Assembly: GCA_964388955.1 (NCBI GenBank)
Contig: CAYMCO010000007.1
Location: 1 to 64,000, forward strand
Reading direction: 5' to 3'
DNA: 64,000 nt
Source of the DNA: CAYMCO01 sp964388955
Lineage (GTDB): Bacteria; Chloroflexota; Anaerolineae; Anaerolineales; E44-bin32
Made by a program: the position numbers and the translations under genes. Positions within the stretch are counted from its first letter, which is position 1. Every line of letters starts with the position of its first letter. Under the pieces are notes generated by a model. The model was given only the letters and a program-made list of their open reading frames with translations. It was not told where the DNA came from and searched no databases. Below are positions 8,672-15,785 of this stretch, one piece after another.

Positions 8672-10399
8672 ATGAGCATAAAGAGGAGCGTATCCGCAAT
8701 ACTGGGCCTTGTGTTGGCGCTCTCGGTACTGGCATCTGCCTGCGGCCCTGCGACGACGGAAACCCCGGAGGTGGAACTGCCGCAGGCCCCCGCGACAGAA
8801 GCGCCTGAAGTGGAGGCCCCCACGGTGGAGGGACCCGAGGCGGAAGAGCCGGTCACCATGCGGATCGGCGTGCTCAGCGACGTGGATTGCTGGAACCCCT
8901 TCACCTGCGTGAGCGTATGGTGGCAGGAGACTTATGTTCTCGAGGGACTTACCGGCCACGGATCGCTGTCGTCGGGGTGCGGAGCCATCCCGGAGTTGGC
9001 GGAATCCTGGGATGTTTCCGACGACGGCCGGACGTGGACCATCAAGCTCTTCGACGGGATCACCTTCTCGGATGGAACCCCGTACAACGCTGAGACCGCC
9101 AAATGGAATCTCGAGTTCTATGCCAATTCCCCTTCGCTGGCTGATTGGTACGCCGAGACATGGGACTTGCAGGATATCACGGTGGTCGACGATCTGACGC
9201 TCAGCTACACCACCGGCGATCCGATCGTCAACTCCCCGGACTATGATTGGCAGTGGTGGGTCCAGCTTTCGCCCAGCGTTTGGGCGGATGTGCCGGAGGA
9301 AGATCTATATACCTTCGAGTTCTATCCCCCGATCGGCACCGGCCCCTATGTCATCAGCGAATTTGTCCCGGGAAGCTACATCGTCTTCGATGCGCGCGAT
9401 GACTATTACCGCGGCAAGCCGCCGATCGACCGAGTCGTATTCATGCTCTACGCCAATGCGGATGCCATCGTCAACGCGCTGATCTCCGGGGAGATCGATC
9501 TGACTACTCCGCTGATGCCGCCGGAGAGCTATGACATCTTGGCAAGCGATCCAAACATCACCGTGGAAGAGAAAGTGCCTTACGCGGGCATCCTTCACTG
9601 GCTGGTCTTTAACCTGTATGAAGGCGGGATAAAGAATCCAGCGGTCGATGATCCGGCCGTGCGAGAAGCCGTCGATTACGCCATCAATAAACAACAGATC
9701 GTGGATGTGGCCCTGCTCGGACATGGCGCACTGCTGCCCACCGGCTGGGTCGGAAGGACGGACATCGAACTCAACCCCGAGCTCGAAGTCACACCCTACG
9801 ACCCCGCGATTGCCAATCAGATTTTGGATGAAGCCGGATATCTGGACACAGATAACGATGGGGTTCGGGAGACACCGGATGGTCAACCCCTGTCGTTGCG
9901 TCTCTTGTATGAGCTTGAATTTGCGCCGGCCTTGACGATCTCCAATCTGATCTCCGACTGGCTGCGCGCCGTGGGAATCGATGTGATCATCGAGGCGCAA
10001 GAATCCGGAACATGGATCTCCGTCGTCCTTTCCGACCACGACTTCGATATGGCGATTAACTCGGACACACATGACATCGACGCCGCCTCAATGGATTTCT
10101 GGTTCAGTTGCTGGTCAGCGGAGTCGGGAGCCAACGCGTTGAATTACCCAGGCTATTGCAGCGAAGAGATGGATGCTTTGGTGTCCGAATACTGGTTCAA
10201 CCCGGACCCGGAAGCCCGGTGGGAGCCCATGTATCAGGCGCAGAAGATCTTCGCCGATGACCGGCCACTTATCACGCTCGCTGGGCAGAACCAGATTCAG
10301 GCCTACCGGAACGATCGTTTCGAGTTGCCCATGGACACTTGCGATGTAGCCTACGGCATGTTCGATCCCGAAAGGCTTCTGGAGGCCGTGGTGAAATAA
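8672..10399 (+). CDS. ABC transporter substrate-binding lipoprotein, oligopeptide/dipeptide type (SBP family 5)
   Basis: A 575-residue extracytoplasmic binding protein. MSIKRSVSAILGLVLALSVLASAC is a lipoprotein signal (shown only as far as the lipidated Cys24), followed by an acidic Pro/Glu/Thr spacer to about residue 60. The body has the family 5 signatures ESWDVSDDGRTWTIKL, FSDGTPYNAETAKWNLE and the GTGPYV block, and VREAVDYAINKQQIVD near residue 340. It would capture peptides or similar solutes for an ABC importer. No permease or ATPase gene lies next to it, so it must work with components coded elsewhere, or it is orphaned. The start at 8672 is set by the AAAGGAAAGGAG just upstream. A strong terminator follows. 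Confidence 0.92.
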   Translation: MSIKRSVSAILGLVLALSVLASACGPATTETPEVELPQAPATEAPEVEAPTVEGPEAEEPVTMRIGVLSDVDCWNPFTCVSVWWQETYVLEGLTGHGSLSSGCGAIPELAESWDVSDDGRTWTIKLFDGITFSDGTPYNAETAKWNLEFYANSPSLADWYAETWDLQDITVVDDLTLSYTTGDPIVNSPDYDWQWWVQLSPSVWADVPEEDLYTFEFYPPIGTGPYVISEFVPGSYIVFDARDDYYRGKPPIDRVVFMLYANADAIVNALISGEIDLTTPLMPPESYDILASDPNITVEEKVPYAGILHWLVFNLYEGGIKNPAVDDPAVREAVDYAINKQQIVDVALLGHGALLPTGWVGRTDIELNPELEVTPYDPAIANQILDEAGYLDTDNDGVRETPDGQPLSLRLLYELEFAPALTISNLISDWLRAVGIDVIIEAQESGTWISVVLSDHDFDMAINSDTHDIDAASMDFWFSCWSAESGANALNYPGYCSEEMDALVSEYWFNPDPEARWEPMYQAQKIFADDRPLITLAGQNQIQAYRNDRFELPMDTCDVAYGMFDPERLLEAVVK

Positions 10400-10426
10400 C
10401 AGAGGGTCATGCAAAGGGATGGGAAC

Positions 10427-10457
10427 AAGAAAGGGGGGCGGGGGCCCCCTTTCTTTT
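10427..10457 (+). terminator. Rho-independent terminator
   Basis: An 11-bp stem AAGAAAGGGGG/CCCCCTTTCTT (10427-10437 with 10445-10455) closes a 7-nt G-rich loop and runs into a T-rich tail. It lies 28 bp after the stop of the binding-protein gene. Confidence 0.85.
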
Positions 10458-10648
10458 CTCAAGGGCTTCCAAACCCAAGATGGGCCATGAGTCCACCGGG
10501 AGCTCCCATCGGCTCCAACGACAAGCGCCTGAGTGGCGAACAAGGAGGGGGGAACGCCTGTGGGCTTGTTGGTGTCAAAGGGGCGGGCCGAGCCTTCCTT
10601 CGATACGGATTGGTTTTGGGAAAACGCATTAGTATCCTGACGCACGGC

Positions 10649-10882
10649 ATCGGGGGAGTGAACGCCTGTGTCCGGTGTTTGTCCGATGATCGATGCACCG
10701 GGCCCGTGATTCTCGGGCTCAGCGGTAAAATCGACTCCTGCCCCTTGGCTTGCGCGGCCGTGGAAGGATTGGGCAAGGGCTCAGTGCACCTCACTTATCC
10801 TTACGGCCGCTACAGCAGAAAGGATCAGCACGGCAGCACTCTCGCGGCGTCAAGAAGGCTCGGCGTTGAACATTTGAATGAG
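10649..10882 (+). pseudogene. Fragment of a NAD synthetase-like ATP-pyrophosphatase
   Basis: Within an otherwise unnatural frame (10409-10987) about 78 residues read like the ATP-binding start of NadE: CVRCLSDDRCTGPVILGLSG-KIDS, then AAVEGLGKGSV, PYGRYSRKDQ and ASRRLGVEHLN. Intact enzymes have the P-loop SGGxDS and continue for some 200 more residues. Here the motif is SGKIDS (10721-10738), the N- and C-terminal parts are missing, and the flanks lose similarity. I call it a decayed fragment. No intact nadE is present in the window. Confidence 0.55.
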
Positions 10883-11016
10883 ACCTGCGAGGCAGAAGTC
10901 GCAGCGATGGGATCAAAACATGCTGCATGGAATATCCAATGGCATTGCGTAGCCGTCCGATGTGCCTGCTTCCCGATCTCAGGGTAAAGAGGAGCCGTGC
11001 TGGCACGCGATCTGAC

Positions 11017-11064
11017 TTGAGGATACTCACATTCTGGAGTAATATATACTCACATGGTTGAGTA
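11017..11064 (+). promoter_or_regulatory. Promoter with two tandem 18-bp operators for the RHH operon
   Basis: TTGAGG (11017-11022) and TAATAT (11040-11045) are 17 bp apart. Two 18-bp sites overlap this promoter: TACTCACATtctgGAGTA at 11024-11041 and TACTCACATggttGAGTA at 11047-11064. They share TACTCACAT and GAGTA with identical 13-bp spacing between half-sites and lie 23 bp centre to centre, about two helical turns. The first fills the -35/-10 spacer, and the second covers the start of transcription and ends 6 bp before the ATG of the ribbon-helix-helix gene. This is the usual layout of autorepression (inference). Confidence 0.7.
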
Positions 11065-11070
11065 GATCAT

Positions 11071-11316
11071 ATGGCCAGACAGAGAATCCGCGTTCAATTG
11101 GATCTTTCTCCCGGTGAGGTACGGGCACTGGACAGGCTGAGGGACAGTTGCGGCCTCAGTTCTCGGGCAGATGCAGTGCGCGCTGCTCTCGCAATCATTG
11201 AGTGGACACATGAAGAGTCCCAAAAGGGCCGCAAGATCATGTCCATCGGCGATGACAACGTGGTTCCCCTCTTCATTCCAGGCATAACCACCTCGACGAG
11301 CGGAGAGCACGAATAG
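11071..11316 (+). CDS. Ribbon-helix-helix (CopG/Arc-type) DNA-binding protein
   Basis: An 81-residue protein. Residues 4-46 fit the ribbon-helix-helix fold: beta strand RIRVQLDLSPGEVRAL, helix LDRLRDSCGL, then SSRADAVRAALAIIEW. The C-terminal tail, ending in VVPLFIPGITTSTSGEHE, is short and non-globular. Such proteins dimerise and bind paired operators, and two matching sites lie directly upstream, so it is probably the operon's own repressor. It is followed after 33 bp by the small protein at 11350 and then the membrane protein at 11722. No toxin of a known family is recognised, so a toxin-antitoxin role is not shown. There is no clear Shine-Dalgarno. Confidence 0.75.
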   Translation: MARQRIRVQLDLSPGEVRALDRLRDSCGLSSRADAVRAALAIIEWTHEESQKGRKIMSIGDDNVVPLFIPGITTSTSGEHE

Positions 11317-11349
11317 ATTCGGTGAAATCGGGGCCGCAAGGAGAAGGGC

Positions 11350-11706
11350 ATGCGCAAGGCAGATCCTAGCTCACAATCCGGTACAGCCGGTTTTGACTAT
11401 TATCTCCAAGAGCTTGAGAAGAAGAGGGAGGGGGCAGGGCTGGTGATTCAGCTCGACTTGCTTAGGCTGCTCGCCGACAGGGGTGGCAAGACGGGATTAT
11501 ATGAGCTGTTCTCAGATTATCTCCACGGTCAAGTAACTGGAGATGATTTTCTCGAGCTGACTGACAAGATCAAGAGAATGCAAGAAGCAGGTTTGGTTGT
11601 GATCATAGGGAGGAGGGGAGGGGAGGGGGACATAAATGACCTCAGCGTCAAATTGACCGACGTCGGGAAGAGAACTCTGGAAGTTCAGGGTTCTCGTTCT
11701 GCTTAG
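11350..11706 (+). CDS. Small hypothetical protein, possibly winged-helix-like
   Basis: A 118-residue soluble protein of unknown family. Residues about 15-100 are helical with the order LQELEKKREGAGLVIQLDLL, LADRGGKTGLYELFS, DKIKRMQEAGLVVIIGRR, and then SVKLTDVGKRTLEV. The last part, LTDVGKRTLE, resembles the end of winged-helix domains in which a beta hairpin is followed by 'LT..G'. AAGGAG lies 8 nt before the ATG. It sits between the RHH repressor and a membrane protein with short gaps (33 and 15 bp), so the three are very probably co-transcribed. A role in sensing or coupling to the membrane protein is only a guess. Confidence 0.6.
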   Translation: MRKADPSSQSGTAGFDYYLQELEKKREGAGLVIQLDLLRLLADRGGKTGLYELFSDYLHGQVTGDDFLELTDKIKRMQEAGLVVIIGRRGGEGDINDLSVKLTDVGKRTLEVQGSRSA

Positions 11707-11721
11707 CTTCCTGAAGACCTA

Positions 11722-12438
11722 ATGCTATTCGACTTTATTCTTGTCTTGGTCTTGGGTGGATTGATTGGCGGCACGGAACTATTGTCGCGATATCGGGACG
11801 CACCCTTTCGCGCTCTGAGGGGCCCATCTGCATTTGCGTACATCTTCGTCAATATGCTGGCGGCCGGTTGTGCATTATGGCTTACGCGACTGTTCGATGT
11901 TACATACGGCATAGATCCCATCGCGGAGGCGGAGCGGCTCCGTTGGGTACAGGTGTTTTCCGCAGGATTCGGGGCCATGATTCTGCTGAGAAGTTCAGTC
12001 TTTGTGCTGAATATCGGTGATCAGTCCGTTTCAATAGGGCCCAGCAGTATGCTCGATGCGCTTCTTACCATCTTGGACAGAGATGTGGACCGTCGGAGAG
12101 CCGAAGAAAGAGCGGATGCGGCAAGGCGTATCATGGATGGCATCTCATTCAGGAAAGCCAGGGAGCAACTTCCCATTGTTGCATTCGCGCTGATGCAGAA
12201 CCTATCCCGAGATGAACAGGATAAGGTCGTTAACAAGGTGTTCGGGCTGGAGAAGCAGGCCGGCGCGGGAGATAGAGCGAAGGCACAGGCCCTAGGATTG
12301 GCATTGATGGACATTGTTGGAGAAAAGGTCCTGGCTGAGGCTGTCTCGCTGATCAGAGCGGACATTGAAGCTACCGAGTTGGAGGATGCTCTTGAAGGAA
12401 TTGAATTCGCGATCGATGAGGAGGAGCCTGAGGACTAG
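11722..12438 (+). CDS. Membrane protein of unknown function in the RHH operon
   Basis: A 238-residue protein. Three hydrophobic segments occupy residues about 1-20 (MLFDFILVLVLGGLIGG), 38-58 and 76-96. From about 110 onward it is soluble, charged and helical (LDALLTILDRDVDRRRAEER, an AARRIMDGISF segment, a DEQDKVVNKVFGL segment) and ends in an acidic tail DEEEPED. This suggests an anchor of three helices with a cytoplasmic helical domain. I do not recognise the family. It closes the three-gene operon and is followed by a clear terminator. Abortive or membrane-damaging activity is possible by analogy to other small RHH-controlled cassettes, but nothing in the sequence proves it. Confidence 0.65.
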   Translation: MLFDFILVLVLGGLIGGTELLSRYRDAPFRALRGPSAFAYIFVNMLAAGCALWLTRLFDVTYGIDPIAEAERLRWVQVFSAGFGAMILLRSSVFVLNIGDQSVSIGPSSMLDALLTILDRDVDRRRAEERADAARRIMDGISFRKAREQLPIVAFALMQNLSRDEQDKVVNKVFGLEKQAGAGDRAKAQALGLALMDIVGEKVLAEAVSLIRADIEATELEDALEGIEFAIDEEEPED

Positions 12439-12489
12439 TCTGATCCCCCATATCCCATCGTTCGGATGACCTGGAAAGGCGTATTGGCG

Positions 12490-12520
12490 GGGCAGCCGAA
12501 GTGGCTGCCCTATTTTCTTG
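12490..12520 (+). terminator. Rho-independent terminator of the RHH operon
   Basis: The 8-bp stem GGGCAGCC/GGCTGCCC (12490-12497 and 12503-12510) has a 5-nt loop and is followed by TATTTTCTT. It lies 52 bp after the last gene of the operon. Confidence 0.8.
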
Positions 12521-12958
12521 TCTCGGGCGGCATGATGAACCGAAGATCATCGCGCGCGTAGGTTTCGGCTGGTATTGGGAAAGCCCAGCAGTTGGGTCTG
12601 GTTGCGGAGGCACCCCCGCATTGGACCCTCTTGCTTTTTCACGCAGAACGGTCGACGATCGCCTGTGTCACGGCAACCGAGCCCCTCCTCGCGCGGGGGG
12701 ACAGCCCAGCCTGGAGGGATATGGGCTGCAAGCCACTCTAAGTTCCGCTGGTTTGGATTTTTAACAACAGGCTGGAAGAGCTTGAGGACGACATCTTTGT
12801 CATCTGATACCATAGCGGCATCTGCGATCTCGTCGGGCCCATGTGAGGCCGCGCCGTTGAGCCGCCGAAATGCGGCATCGACAACATCTTCCCAATTGAT
12901 GTCCTCGCAAATAGCTTGAGTTGCCTTAACGCCGACTACGTCTTCCGTTCTCAAATCG
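12521..12958. other. Gap with a possible minus-strand remnant
   Basis: No intact gene. The minus strand is open over a long GC-driven frame (12547-13749), and only the piece around 12960-12770 reads like protein (VKATQAICEDINWEDVVDAA, then FRRLNGAASHGPDEIADAA). I do not recognise it. It directly abuts the transposase fragment on the other strand. Confidence 0.25.
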
Positions 12959-13132
12959 GTGGTGGCTTCAGCGCTTCGCACCAGCTTCGCCCGACCAGAT
13001 CGAGAGGCAGCGGGGCAGCAGCTAGCGGAGGTCGTCAAGGTCACGGAGCCTCGCTGGCCAAAGGCGGCGAAGATCCTGCAGGAAGCTGAAGATGACATAC
13101 TGACATACACGGATTTTCCACGACTTGGCAAG
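12959..13132 (+). pseudogene. IS256-family (mutator-type) transposase fragment
   Basis: The conceptual peptide VASALRTSFARPDREAAGQQ, then WPKAAKILQEAEDDILTYTDFP, matches the C-terminal third of IS256-type transposases. In those, VxxxxRTxFAQPD and the EAEEDILAYMAFP block precede HWRQI and the NPLER segment. After DFP the frame loses similarity, and the N-terminal two thirds with the catalytic DDE residues are missing. No inverted repeats or target duplication were found. This is a relic of a mobile element in the decay zone. Confidence 0.65.
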
Positions 13133-13470
13133 ATGCAAATCCGCCTTGGGGCGCAACGCCCTCGCAACTGAGAGCCAGGCATCCGATCACCTTCATCCCC
13201 TCCCCCATGCTGCTGGGGCCTCTTACCCCGGTCTTCCGGAGGGGGAAGGGGGGTGGAGAGGCTCTGCAAGGTCTCGGAGCGGACGCTCGGCGGCGTGGGT
13301 CGCCACAATGGGCAATGCCGGGGTCGAGTGGCGGCCATCCCAGTTACAGGCCGGATTTCGAGCAGAGTTGCCCCGCGAAACATGCGCGCACCCGGCGGCA
13401 GATGAATCACGATGGGGTGGGCGGATTGCCATATAATACGTTCACGCGCATCCAATGAGGCGAAGAGGAG
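13133..13470 (+). promoter_or_regulatory. Upstream region of the L,D-transpeptidase gene with a -10 box
   Basis: No gene is seen here. TATAAT at 13432-13437 lies 33 bp before the ATG at 13471, with no good -35 at the right distance. AGAGGAG just before the ATG is a strong ribosome site. Confidence 0.5.
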
Positions 13471-14640
13471 ATGGGCGGATTGAAGGGCTTCTGGAAAGCG
13501 GTGGTGATTCTGGCGCTGAGCGCGACTTTCACCCTGCCCGCTGGGGCGGGCGGCCCGCGCCTGGACAGCGCGCAGGGGGAGGACGGTCGGGACTACCTCT
13601 GCACCCCACAGATGCAGCTTCGATTCCCACAATTCTGCCCGGCACAAGGCCCGGGCGGGCGGGTGGAGGAGTTGGCGCGGGCGGGAGTGTATCCGGAACG
13701 GCCACTGCCTCTGGCTCGATTTGACCCCAACCTGGGATACATACCGCACGAATATGTGCGCGTGGTGGATTCCGCGGCAAAACTATATCCAAATGCGACC
13801 TCCGCCATCAATGGTACGAACCCGAAGGAGAAAATCGGGCCCGGATTTGTCTACTATTCCTATCTGAACAAAGTCGAGAAGGGCAAGGGCACGGCGTACA
13901 AGACTCGCTATGGATTTGTAAACGGCGCCGATACGCTTGAGGTGGATGTGCCCACATTTCACGGGCTCACCTTCCGGCGCACGCCAGATCGCCCCTTCGG
14001 TTGGATTGTCGAAGGCGGGACCTGCTCGCAGTCGGCTCCGGACAGCGGGGTGAAGAACAGCCCGTGTTATGTGAAATATTCTGTGATTCAGGTCTACGAC
14101 ACGCGACATCAGGAAGATGGCGACTGGGTTCAGATCGGGCCGAACGAATGGGTGGAAATGCAGTTCCTGGCGCTGATCCGGCCGGATGCGACCCGGCCCA
14201 AGGGCGTGGCGGCGGATGCCACCCGCTGGATCGTGGTCAACCTCGATCAGCAGACCGTCGAAGCCTACCAGGATGGCCAGCTCGTCTTCGCCACCCTGGC
14301 CTCCACGGGTCGAGATGGGTGGTGGACCAAGCCGGGGAGTTTCCAGGTCTGGGCCCACCTGGAGCGGGACCTGATGACGGGCGGCCTGCAGGGGGACCCC
14401 AGCTTCTACAACCTCGACGATGTCCCCTGGGTGCTCTATTTCGACGAGGCGCGCGCCCTGCATGGGACATACTGGCACGATCGCTTCGGCACGCCTACCT
14501 CGCGCGGATGCGTGAACTTGACTCCAGCCGACGCGCACTGGCTGTTCAATTTCGCCGACAAGGGGACCTGGGTGCATGTGTGGGATCCCTCTGGTGAAAC
14601 CCCCACCGATCCCTCCCTATACACCGCGGGGGGCGCATAG
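13471..14640 (+). CDS. L,D-transpeptidase (YkuD domain), exported
   Basis: A 389-residue secreted protein. Residues 1-29 are a signal peptide (MGGLKGFWKAVVILALSATF then TLPAGA). A Cys-containing linker follows, then an N-terminal region of about 200 residues with no known domain. The catalytic domain lies at about 245-375: it starts RWIVVNLDQQTVEAYQDGQL and has HGTYWHDRFG (His331, His336) and SRGCVNL with the catalytic Cys347. The family rule is [S/T]HGC; the His before Gly-Cys is Arg here, a variant seen in some members. Such enzymes make 3-3 peptide cross-links or anchor proteins to peptidoglycan; in Chloroflexota the wall role is uncertain. A -10 box at 13432 and a strong Shine-Dalgarno precede it. 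Confidence 0.9.
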   Translation: MGGLKGFWKAVVILALSATFTLPAGAGGPRLDSAQGEDGRDYLCTPQMQLRFPQFCPAQGPGGRVEELARAGVYPERPLPLARFDPNLGYIPHEYVRVVDSAAKLYPNATSAINGTNPKEKIGPGFVYYSYLNKVEKGKGTAYKTRYGFVNGADTLEVDVPTFHGLTFRRTPDRPFGWIVEGGTCSQSAPDSGVKNSPCYVKYSVIQVYDTRHQEDGDWVQIGPNEWVEMQFLALIRPDATRPKGVAADATRWIVVNLDQQTVEAYQDGQLVFATLASTGRDGWWTKPGSFQVWAHLERDLMTGGLQGDPSFYNLDDVPWVLYFDEARALHGTYWHDRFGTPTSRGCVNLTPADAHWLFNFADKGTWVHVWDPSGETPTDPSLYTAGGA

Positions 14641-14716
14641 CCCCAGGACACTTGTCCACGCCGAGACGCGCAGAATCTCCGGCATGCCCCACCAGTGGTA
14701 CTAAAGTAACCCACCT

Positions 14717-14741
14717 CCCCCGTATATGGGGGGTCTACAAT
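14717..14741 (+). promoter_or_regulatory. Hairpin and possible -10 before the Cys4 protein gene
   Basis: CCCCC-GTATAT-GGGGG (14717-14732) is followed by TACAAT at 14736-14741. The hairpin may end the transpeptidase transcript and TACAAT may start the next one; no -35 is convincing. Confidence 0.3.
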
Positions 14742-14797
14742 AATCTGCAGCGGCCGTATTGGTAATTCAGCTCAAACGTACGGGAGGCGGCGGGGCA

Positions 14798-15163
14798 ATG
14801 TACGCGGATAACGAGCTTCTATTCCCACCTTATGTCATTTCACGGTTGAGAAGCGCAGGCGGGGGGCGGTGGACTGAATTGGTCGACCGGGTGAGAAACT
14901 TGCCGGAGGATGACCCCGAGAGGCTATCCTTCTGCTTGATGATGGTTCGTTTCTTGGGCTGTGTGGACTGTGAGACTGATAGCTACCGTGCCATGCGGGG
15001 GTGCACCGCTTGTGCGTTGCAGGGCATGCGGCGGCACAAGGAGGGGGATCGGCCTCTCCTTGAGCGCTTCGAGAAGGCGGCCGCGGAGCTCAACCAATAT
15101 CTGGCGAAGCATCCGGAAGTGCTGGTTACCGGAGACCGAGTGATCGCCGCCCGGGCCGCATAA
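14798..15163 (+). CDS. Small Cys4 (putative zinc-binding) protein
   Basis: A 121-residue cytoplasmic protein. Four cysteines are spaced C55-x2-C58-x10-C69-x2-C72 within LGCVDCETDSYRAMRGCTAC, a spacing typical of a structural zinc site. The rest is helical and charged. The reading frame extends upstream to 14759, but GGGAGGCGG about 10 nt before the ATG at 14798 favours the shorter form. I do not recognise the family. It stands alone between the transpeptidase and the Fe-S protein and is followed by an unusually strong hairpin. Confidence 0.65.
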   Translation: MYADNELLFPPYVISRLRSAGGGRWTELVDRVRNLPEDDPERLSFCLMMVRFLGCVDCETDSYRAMRGCTACALQGMRRHKEGDRPLLERFEKAAAELNQYLAKHPEVLVTGDRVIAARAA

Positions 15164-15188
15164 TCCGACTTGAAGCGCATGCCGCTGA

Positions 15189-15214
15189 GAAGAGGGCGCT
15201 CCGGCGCCCTCTTC
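15189..15214 (+). terminator. Strong hairpin after the Cys4 protein gene
   Basis: A perfect 11-bp stem GAAGAGGGCGC/GCGCCCTCTTC closes a TCCG tetraloop 25 bp after the stop. There is no U tract, so it may be a processing or stabilising hairpin rather than a classic terminator. Confidence 0.55.
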
Positions 15215-15785
15215 TGCGTCAAGAGGTCTGTGCGGAAGCCCACCCGGCAGTGTCTTGCACGGGGTTGGTTTCGCAGTCCGGTGGGGCTTTCAGCCTGAGG
15301 CATAGCGATGGGTTTCGCGCAGCCCCGCCTCGCCCGTTTCAGGAAGGGGGATTGGATGATGCTGACGCAAGCTACCGGCGGGCGGCGTCGCTCCCGGGTG
15401 TGTTCCTTTTCGGGGTAATCCTGCATCTCAACTGCATCCTCGAATGCCTTGAGCGATAATCTCCTTTCCAAGGCGTACCTCTCATGCGCGCCTCGCAAAG
15501 CTGGGCGCTGCTCGAGATGCGGCTTTTCCGATCCCCTGGCAAGAGGAGGCGCATATCGAGTGCCGAGTGGGCCCTCGTCCCCTCGGGACAGGTTCCCCAG
15601 TGAGGTGTATCGAGATGTGCGCCGTGGCTGCTTGTCCAGCTTGCCGCCTCCTGGAATGGAATGCACCCTCCGCGCCCCCCCGGCAGTTCGGTGTTCGCGG
15701 ATCGATATGGTAAACTTTCTACATCAATTCCCCCGGCTCCTCCAGGGGGCCTCACAGCGATTTCTCGATCTGCTGGAGCGAAGCA
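15215..15785. other. Intergenic stretch
   Basis: About 570 bp with no supported gene. Minus-strand open frames here (14983-15666 and 15372-16082) are Arg/Pro/His-rich and overlap well-supported genes. GGAG at 15775-15778 serves the GTG start at 15786. Confidence 0.4.

Noticed and set aside
10409..10987. 192-codon plus-strand frame as an intact gene
   Set aside because: It starts inside the terminator of the upstream gene, and only the middle resembles NadE. I list it as a pseudogene fragment.
12547..13749. 400-codon minus-strand frame
   Set aside because: It spans a transposase relic and the L,D-transpeptidase start on the other strand, and most of it is Arg/Pro/Ser-rich. Only a short internal piece looks protein-like.
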